A stretch of DNA of 64,000 nucleotides from Gari tellinella. Taxonomy: Eukaryota > Mollusca > Bivalvia > Cardiida > Psammobiidae. This document shows, one piece after another, positions 52,589 to 61,700 of the stretch (position 1 is the stretch's first letter; each line of letters begins with the position of its first letter). The notes below the pieces were generated by a model. The model was given only the letters and a program-made list of their open reading frames with translations. It did not search any database and was not told the origin of the DNA. The translations under genes and the position numbers were made by a program. The stretch covers positions 50,219,550 to 50,283,549 of the forward strand of contig OV277864.1 of the NCBI GenBank assembly GCA_922989275.2, written 5' to 3'.

Positions 52589-55500
52589 TTAAATTTTGTA
52601 AAGTACTCCATTTCTCAGTGGTTTCTTATATCCAGTTCTCCTGTCAAACAAATTAACTCTATTTGACACTCTGTATGGCTGGCCTGGCAACTGATTGGTA
52701 AATCTGTCAAATGTCGACAAAGTGTGCCTTCCACGTATATATTTCTTAAGTAATATTACACGCTGACTTTTTTTAGACAGTCTCTTTTCTAGTGAAAATT
52801 TATTAATCCTTTTGAGGGCTCTTGGATAATAATGATAACGAACAATTGTTCTCACAGCTACAAGATTGTAGCATGGTGCAGATTTGATCCTTTGTAAAAG
52901 ACTGCTTTCCGTTACAGGTTTTTTAAGCACATTTTCTTGAAGTGTTGACACTTTTCCTGGGGCAATTGGTCTTTGAATAGATGTGAAGTTCTTGTAAGGT
53001 GCGCTGAAAGTAGAGATATATTTATACATTACATTTTACATCTTACTAATCTGCAGTTATGTCAAACTGTAAGGACATCCCATGATGGTCACAGAATGTC
53101 TTCAGTCTTTGCCTTAACCCACTTGCCTGATGCCCGCGGCAAGTGGTTTCTGAATGGGGCAATTGAGATATGCATCATAATTTGGCCATATTTCAGTTAA
53201 CCCCATAGCCCATTTCAAGTATTGAAGATAGAAGTGACCACTTAAAGCAGGTTGAAAGTAAAGCAGAATGTGCCTTAAGGCACATTCTGCTTTACTTTCA
53301 ACCTGCTTTAAGGTGGTTCGACAGCGGGCGGCCCGCATCTCGAGTTCCGGAAATGCTGATGACTTTCACCTGATCTTTGCGGCACGTGCTTATAGTAGAA
53401 ACTTTAGATAAAGAAAAGTTTGATCTTATTCAGTGTCTTCTCTGTTAGCGCAGTGGTAACGGTGATTGACTTGCAAACCAAGGGTTCTGGGTTCGATTCC
53501 CACTCAGTTCAAAACTTTTTTTTTAACAAATTGTCTGATTTTAGTGACTAGTCATTTCATAACGCAGTGATCGAAAACAGGCTATGTTTAGTCACGTAAT
53601 AATGAATAATATCAGATGCAAGTATAGTCAAGTGACAGCTAAATTTGTGAGTATTTATAGCCTATATGACAGATGGCAGCTTAACACAGGACAAAAATAA
53701 TGCTAAAAGATAGATCCTAAAGGAGCTTTTATGCATTACTTTTGTTATGCATTAAGCAGTCACTTGCCATTAAAGATCTACAGGCTACTGTTTTCAATGG
53801 TCCCTTATTACAGGTTTGACTTATGGTAATATTTAGAGCTGACGGCATTTTAAAGTTGAACTCAAGGGAGTTTACTCGTTTTGTGTTTACATTTTGTCAG
53901 AATTTCAGGAAATCATGTATAAAATGTAAATTCCACTGTAGATTTTCATTAAATTTTTGTGACTAGTAGAAAAAGTTATATCTATCTAATAAGAGTAAAA
54001 TAAGTGTACGTTAAACAGCTAGATTTTTTGTAATTTGAGATTTTCAGAATTTGACTTTTTTTAAATATTGATATTTCCAACAAATATGTCATGAAATACT
54101 TTTGTTTGCCCAATATCTTATAGTCTATGTACAGTTTACTTGAATGTACAGAAATTATTGAGTTATATCATTTTATTAAGAAAATATTCCTGTTTATCAA
54201 AAAAGGAGCTTTTCTCAACAAAAGGCCCTGTCAGAAAAAAACGGCACTGTAACTTTTTTTTTATTTTAACGATTTTTCACTCTCCATATGGTATATTTCA
54301 ATTTAATCAAGGTTTCAAAGAATTCTGACACAGAATAAGCTGACCCGCGAACCACCTTAAGCTATCATCTGCTAGAATTTAGAAAATATTTCTTCGGATA
54401 CATATTTGTGACTGTATAAATTGGAACTTTTTTCTTCAGTGGAGGAATAAATTGAAACAGCTAAAAGGCGCTTCTATGTGGGAAAAGGGTTTTAAAAAAG
54501 CAGTTTTTATCAGGTTCAAGCAAGTGGTATGAAACAATTCAGGAAAAGACTGACAAAATCTGCCTTTTTTTACTGTTATATGTCATTGAATGGTACATTG
54601 AAAGTACTGGTAACACTACTGAGTCTAATATCATCACGTCTTTAACCATTTTTTTTTCTATTTATTACTTCTCTCCATCAATACTGATGATTATTAGAAG
54701 GGGCACTTTTTAGATGCACCATTGGAACTGTTCAGGCCGCTCATTTTATCCTGACACCAACGAACCAGTCATAATGCTAACCAAAAATTCTGAGCGCCAA
54801 GGAGGGAAACCATTACTGCCTGCTGCTGAATTTTCAAGTATTTGGTTTGACCCGGCCAGGGATTGAACCCGCAGCCGGAACGCCTTTACTTTGCCGGTCC
54901 CCAAAAATTCCGGGAAATAATGACATTTTACTGTTCATATATGTAGAACCCCGTGATAAATAGGCTATCTTGGAAAATAACGGGATTTTGACCTCAAAAT
55001 CGGACTCTGTGTACCTTTTTCAACAGAAAAATCAGGTGTTAGCGCCCCCGAATCCCCCATGGTCACTTCAAAATGAAAAACAGAGTGGTGGCGTGTTTAC
55101 TCTTGCATGGCAACCTGTTGGTAAGGAAGAGCGTGGAGACCGACAAAGTAAATTCTAGTATCCCCCGCAACCCACACTGCAAGCGGATGCTCTACCACTG
55201 AGCTATACAGGCGGTGAATTTTGCTACAGATATAGTTTTTGTAACAATTATTGGGAACATAAAGAATTAAGCATCACACAGGCGCTTCCTGCAATAATTT
55301 TATCCTGCATTTAGCAACTACCTGCATTTAAAATTTATGAAAGGGTATTTCATTTTGTGTGTGATTTAAATAAAAGATTGACTGACAACGAGCTTGATGA
55401 TTGGAAAACTGGCATCTGTTATCGACCACATACCGCCTGTGAATATACTTAAAATTGAGATATCCGATTATTTTTGTCCGACTATTATACCACTTGCTGG

Positions 55501-55657
55501 ATTTTCAGCATGAAATAGATTTAAACATGGTGTCTCACCCAAGCGATATAAAAAGCAGTTTGATAGATGAAAATATATCCGATCTCGACAGAACCTACCA
55601 TTTACTTGCCAAATGGCACTTGGAAAACAGCGTAGATAACGCCTTTATTGTAAACAT
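52589..55657 (-). CDS. MRPL34: Probable mitochondrial ribosomal protein bL34m, with C-terminal extension
   Basis: Two minus-strand exons, 55599-55657 and 52589-53003, join in phase 2 to 157 aa. Exon 1 encodes MFTIKALSTLFSKCHLASK, a basic, hydroxylated start like a mitochondrial targeting peptide; its donor is ATG|GTAGGT. The exon 2 acceptor is TCTCTACTTTCAG. The segment YYPRALKRINKFSLEKRLSK and the following QRVILLKKYIRGRHTLS aligns without gaps over 39 residues to human MRPL34 ([20 protein letters not shown] and so on), keeping the R-L-S, basic run and G-R-x-x-L-S signature. The usual bL34m ends there; this one adds about 45 residues. The first exon and the joining are inferred. An unrelated basic protein remains possible. 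It is divergent to FBXO22 with 86 bp between starts. Confidence 0.6.
53197..54490 (+). mobile_element. Family A MITE split by element T2
   Basis: Left part TTAACCCCATAGCCCATTTC through the full hairpin to CAACCTGC; right part from GCTATCATCTGCTAG to GGAAAAGGGTT. It is in the bL34m intron. The split is at the TTAA in the right arm. Confidence 0.85.
53312..54356 (+). mobile_element. T2: 1,045-bp TTAA-flanked element carrying a tRNA-like sequence
   Basis: TTAA at 53308-53311 and 54357-54360; ends GGTGGTTCGACAGCGGG and the mirror of GGTGGTTCGCGGG. At about 53441-53515 a tRNA-like sequence has box A TTAGCGCAGTGG, a loop TTGCAAA and box B GGTTCGATTCCC. A G-type hairpin lies at about 53686-53785. 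No long ORF. Confidence 0.8.
54655..55212 (-). mobile_element. tRNA-derived SINE (copy 2), split by another element
   Basis: Tail TACTTCTCTCCATCAATACT at the left, box B (complement GGGATTGAACCCGC) just before the insert, then CACTGCAAGCGGATGCTCTA and CCACTGAGCTATACAGGC at the right. Confidence 0.85.
54877..55164. mobile_element. Inverted-repeat element with 8-9-bp duplication, nested in the SINE
   Basis: GGAACGCCTTTACTTTGCCG at the left and ACCGACAAAGTAAATTC at the right, flanked by CCGCAGCC and CCGCAACC. It is the uninterrupted sister of 27639-28317 and shows the empty target site (GTTAGCGCCCCCG) of the TRIM-like element. Confidence 0.85.
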
Positions 55658-55743
55658 TTTCCCCGTCTAGGTCAATATGGTTGTCAGTGTTTTATCCTAA
55701 CCCTCTAAAAGAAGGGGAATAACTCTGAAGGCACGCGAAAGAT
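55658..55743. promoter_or_regulatory. Presumed bidirectional promoter of bL34m and FBXO22
   Basis: Only 86 bp separate the two start codons, so both 5' UTRs and the core promoter must overlap here or extend into the opposite gene's first exon. No TATA box is obvious. Depends on the bL34m first exon being right. Confidence 0.45.
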
Positions 55744-58700
55744 ATGGCGACCAAAACAACGAATTTGGTGCACGATATTGAGCAATCAGATGGAATATCA
55801 CATTGTTTAACAACGTTTTCACACATTGTTACAGTTATATTGTCTTATCTCAATGCACGAGAACTGAATCAATGTTCCAGGTAATCTGTCACCCTCACGT
55901 TTGACTACATGTGAGAAACTCAGGTTTTCAACATTTTTTTTTTTTGCATTCAGTTTCATCTATTTCTATTTATTTTCATAACCCATCAATTCTGATGATT
56001 ATGAGAAGGGGCACTTTTTAGATGCACCATTGGGACTGCACCCGGTCGGGGATTGAACCCCCAACCTCCTGCACTGCAAGTGGACGCTCTACCACTGAGC
56101 TATACAGGCGGTTGACTACTGCTGCACCATCTGGAACTCTCACCAGAAGACACTCACGTCTAAAGTCGAGATGGCTCAGAGAAGGGTGAAGCATTTCGTA
56201 ACTAACAGGTACCATAATACCAGCTCAGCGTCACAGATATCCTCGCTAGCCTACATTGGGACAGTCTCGAAACACGTCGTATGAAGTTGAAGCTCACCAT
56301 GCTATACAAATTGTCAACAACCTGGTTGATATTGACACTTCTCCATACCTCAAGTCAGCAAAGACGCTACCACGGTCGGCCACAGTACCAGGTTCCTGCT
56401 GTATCAAGCATTCACAAGCTGCTTCAAGTATACTTTTTTCCCTCGCAGTATCCCACTATGGAACTCACTTCAAGCCACAGTGGCTGAGGCCCACTTCTTG
56501 GTATCCTTCAATAGTGGGATCTCCAGCCTACCATTCTAAGGCAAATCTTCCGTTCCGGTTATCAAGTAGTATCAAATGAGGGGCCTGAGCTGTGACAGCA
56601 GGTCTAGTATCCAGGTAGCTCTACGCAAGCTGAATTGGGCATGCCCTGATGGTCGAAAAGTAACCGGACACACATTTTCTTTTCTTTCTCTCTTTATCTA
56701 TCCAGCACAACTATTCTTGTAATCTAGACGACTATCTCCTCCTCTTTTTTTTACTTTCCTTTTTCTTATTTGCGCACCGTTGCATAGTTGTCAAGTCTGA
56801 CAGAGCAACGTATCAACGTAGACGTAGAACGTAGACGGACATAGAAAATACATGTTTATATAAATGTATACATTTGAACTATTTTCTTCAGTAAAGGAAT
56901 AAATTAAAAGTGCTAAAAGGCTGTATGGGAGAAATAATGATTAAGAAGTACAGTGCTCCTTCCCTACAACTCCATCCTTACAACAACCCTTTCCGAAGTT
57001 CCCCACATGGGACAATTATGTCTAACGGTTTTATTGATCCAATATCGTCTGCTTAAAATTGCTTTCTGCTGTTTTTCTCAAAGTGATAATGTTTGTTTCT
57101 ATATACTGATACACACCCCTTTATGAGCAGGGGCACTAATGAGGTGCACAAGGGACTGTACCCGGCCGGTCACTTTATCCTGACACCGACGAACCAGTCG
57201 TAATGCTAACCCATAATCCTGAGTGCCAAAGAGGGAAGCCATTACTTCTATTTTTTTTTAAATCTTTGGTTTGACTCGGCCTGGGATTGAACCCGCAACC
57301 TCTCCCACTGCAAGTGGACGCTCTACCACTAAGCCACTCAGCGGGTATAATGGACGTTTTGAAGAAAATTAATTAAAAGACAAGTGACAAATAGCTTGAA
57401 TCCAGATCAGACGCCACGTTACACGGCCTCTGATCTGAATTCAAGTTGTTTGCAAATGTAAGCCAATTTCCCTCACTATAACGACTCCCTCCAAACAACA
57501 CACACTCTCTGTCTCTCATTGGGTGTCGTTGTAGAGAGGGAGCACTGTAATATGTTCTGATGTATACTTTCAGAGTGTGTACTCTTTGGCTGCATGTGGC
57601 AAAGAAACTGAAGAAACTACGACAAACTAGAGCCTGGACTTGCCTTAATTATGAGACATGGGAAGAAGAATCAGATCTGGTTGAGAAGACTAAAGACTTC
57701 TTCAGGGTTTGTTTATAATAACCGTTTGAATGTCAGAAACAAGTTTCCTACAATTTTCAAACAGTTTGGATTCAGATCAAAATAAGTTACATGGTTTTTA
57801 TGAGGGTCCAAACTGTTTGCCATTCCAGTTTTAGATCATCACATTTAGAGAAAAAATAGATCATTTATGTAGCACACAACATTTTGAAAAATAGAACAGT
57901 AAGTTCACCTACTTGCGGAACATGCAGGAAAAATGGCCTCTGATTAGCACAAGTAATATACATGTATATGCATCAAAATTTGGCACAACACAGAGCACCA
58001 GATAAGGGTAGTTTTTCAAAAACTAAAATCTTTATTTCTGAATTAAACCCTATGGTGTCACTACTCAATAGAATCGTCTCGAAGAGACGATTCTAATGAG
58101 TAGTAACACCATAGGATTTGGTGCTGAAATGAGTGAGAAAATGTTTGATTTGTTGAAATAACTACCTCTTATCTGGAGCCCTGACAACATACTATTACAG
58201 TATAGAATGCACAAAAAAGACACATTCTGCATTACTTTCCAATTGCTTTAACCCTTTGAACCTTAGTCCTGCATATTGGCATCCTTTTCAAACAGTGTAC
58301 ATGTGAATAATACACTTGCCCTATGCAAACAGTGAAGACCCAGATCAGAGGGCTCTGAAAGGAGCCCTCTGATTAGGGTCTTCACTGTTTATCATAATGC
58401 CAAACATTGACAAAAACAACCCTTAAAAGTCAGAAATGGACTAGACTAAAATGGAAACTGGAATTGTCCATTTAAAGTTTCAGGGAGGAAAGAGTTAAGT
58501 GGCACCCTGTCATCAAAACTAGAAACAGGCTATACCTATGGTCCGTAAAGGGATAAGTCAAACTTATTCATATTTCTACAGTTGTATTTTGAAATCTTAA
58601 TCTTCCCGAAGATACCAGTATTTTATAGTTAAAACCTGACTAATGATGTTATCGTTGTTTGACTATATTTTGTTTGTTTTTCTTTTCAGAACTTGTATAC

Positions 58701-61700
58701 AGAGCCCAAAGTTGTTTTTATGTTTTATCAAACACCATGTTATGATACATGGGTTATAACAGAGTTATGCCAGTCAGAGATTCCTCCTGATTGTAAATTT
58801 GTGGGTGTCGCTGCTGGAGGAATCATTGGTATGAAATATCATGCAATAACCTATTTATTACCCTATAGTCTGGTTCTTGTTTTGAAGACAGGTGTTCACT
58901 TAAAGCAGGTTGAAAGTAAAGCAGAATGTGCAGTAAAGGCACATTCTACTTTACTTTCAGCCTGCTTAAAGGTACCAGCTGCTAGGATATAGAAAATAGT
59001 TTTTACGTTGCATAATGCATGACTGTATAAAATGGAAAGATTTTCTTTAGTTGAGGAGTAAGTTACACCTGTGAAAAGGTGTGTAAATTTATGGGTTAAC
59101 AGGATAAAATTAACAAAAAATGATTTAAAAAAACAACAACAAAAAATGATTAAATTGCTGCTGATTCTTAGCAAGCTGTTTGCAATGGATATACAGTAAT
59201 AGTTGGAGGATAAATACTTTAACTGGGAAACAGTGACATACTGGTATTCTCTCCAGTGCCACAACATTCTTGTTGTTTCTGTTGTAAACGTAATATATAA
59301 ATCATTTTTGTTGCCACTATTCTCTATTCTTGTAAGCATTGTTATGTTGAAATGATGTCTGTTCTGGGTGTGGTATCATGCCATATGTCCAAGACATGCT
59401 ATCATTGTATGGCTGTACCAGAGCACCAGATAAGGGTAGTTTTTCAAAAACTAAAATCTTTATTTCTGAATTAAACCCTATGGTGTCACTACTCATTAGA
59501 ATCGTCTCGAAGAGACGATTCTAATGAGTAGTAACACCATAGGATTTGGTGCTAAAATGAGTGTAAAATGTTTGATTTGTTAAAATAACTATCTCTTATC
59601 TGGAGCCCTGAGTACTATATCTGTCTCAAGCAGACACTCAAATACTGTTGCTGGGATGATAAACCCAAACCACTCACTCACTATCTCTGAGAGGCTTCTA
59701 CTAGATCTAAATTCCCCTCCATGGAATATTTCAATATAACCTTATTTTAATGTTTAACCCTTTACCCCATGGCCTGTTTCTAGTTTTGAAGACAGGTGAC
59801 CACTTAAAGCAGGTTGAAAGTAAAACAGAATGTGCCTTAAGGCACATTCTGCTTTATTTTCATCCTGCTTTAAGCTACCATATTCTTGAATATCGAAATT
59901 ATTTCGTATGATTCATTCATGACTGTATAAAGTGACACTATTTCCTTCAGTGGAGGAATAATGTAAAGGAGTAAAAATGTGTATTTATTGGGTAATAGGT
60001 TAAGAGACATCAAACACCAATTGGAATTTTATTTGTTGTGACCTCTAGGTACCTCATGTGACCTTAAGCAGACCTTGGAGCTTGAAGAAGGGATTGGAAT
60101 GACCATTCTCTGCCTGCCCCAGTATGATGGAGTGGACATAGTCTGTGCAGAAACAGAGGAGGATGAGGAGCTAGACATATCAAGGTTGGATATTAACCTT
60201 TTTAGTTCACTAGACGAATGTCCAGGAGAGCTTATGTTGTCACCCAGTTGTTTGGGTTGCCGGTCTCGTTAGCAGTTTAAAGAAAGTGTTTGTAACTTCT
60301 ATGCCCTTTGACATACAGCTTTCATACTTGCAGCTCACATGCCTTGAGACAAGACCTTTTCATACATGGGTAAATTTTGACCCCTGTGAACTCGACCTTG
60401 ACCTCAGCCTCAATTTTTAAGTTTCAAATGTATGTTTAAAGGGACTCGCAACCGGATGGTGTACTTGTCAAAATAAAATAAAATACTCAAATAAAAGCAA
60501 ATTTGTGGCATTATTTGGCTTCTGACATTAAAAAAATATGATCAGTCCAAAAAAAGTCTCAAGAATCGTCACCGAATCTTAGATTTTTAGATATTTTCCA
60601 TCGTTTTTCTATACCGACTAGTAGACGGTATAGTTGTTGTTGTTGCTTCTCTACACGGGCTCAGACATAAACACGAGCCGAATTACGAGGTTGTATGCAC
60701 TTTCGATCGCTACACATTGAAATACGTTAAATCGATCCGAGATAAACGGATAGTTCCGTGGTCCATTGGTCTAAGCGGTTTCCCCTATTTTGCCTTCTGT
60801 CCGCCAATGCCGGGCCCCGGGTTCGAATCCCACCAGAGACCAATATTTTTTTTTATTGAAATACATTTTTTTAAACAGAATTTCTTATCCTAAACTAATT
60901 CTTTACCATTTATATAAGCTTTTGACACATATTTACAAATTACTATTTTTAATGCACCATCTGGTTGCGAGTCGCTTTAACAGGGCTCCAGATAAGTAGA
61001 GTTTTTCAAAAACTAAAATCTCTATTTCTGCATTAAACCCTATGGTGTCACTACTCATTAGAATCGTCTCGAAGAGACGATTCTAATGAGTAGAACACCA
61101 TAGGATTTGGTGCTAAAATGAGTGAGAAAATGTTGGATTTGTTCAGAAAACTCCCTCTTATTTGGAGCCCTGTTTAAGTTTTGAACAGTGCTCACAACTA
61201 CCTTTCTTTTTGACCTATATATTCCTTACTTGCAGCACACATACCTTGGGACAAGAACTTTCCATCCATGTTAAAAAATTGCAACGGACATACTTTGGGA
61301 CGAGACCTTTTTCTATACATTGGAAATTTTGACCCTTGTGACCTTGACCTCAGCCTTTGCATTTAAGTTTTGAAATGTGTGCTTCAGACTCTCAGTTTTG
61401 AAATATTCTCATAACAGCTATGCCCTTTGACCTAAAGCATTCATACTTGCAGCATATATGCCTTTAGACAAGTCCTTTCCATCCATGTGTAAACTTTTGC
61501 CCTGTGACTGTGCTTTCTGTTTCAAAATATGTCATTTTAGAGCTTTGTTGTTGTCAATTCTTGTTTCAGTACTTAATTGTATGAGGACTGGATACTATTG
61601 TACGACAACTGTTGTTTTGCTTCGGCACTAAAGTAAAATTTTCTCAAATTTCTTTTCAAATAGGGTGAGAGTATGAAATAATTCAGTAGATTTATCCTGT

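Noticed and set aside
53441..53515. A functional tRNA-Cys gene
   Set aside because: The loop would read GCA as anticodon, but the acceptor and anticodon stems pair poorly and the sequence sits inside mobile element T2.
55455..55670. 71-codon plus-strand frame preceded by TTTTCAG, protein-like
   Set aside because: It lies antisense to the proposed bL34m exon 1 and ends before the FBXO22 start; no family match. The minus-strand reading explains the conserved look better.
58896..59339. 147-codon minus-strand frame
   Set aside because: Its C-terminal part is a translation of family A MITE hairpin sequence and the rest has no motif; it lies wholly in an FBXO22 intron.
60752..60838. A functional tRNA gene in T1 copy 3
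   Set aside because: Box A and box B are good but the acceptor halves do not pair and the same sequence is degenerate in the other two copies, so it is a tRNA-derived repeat.
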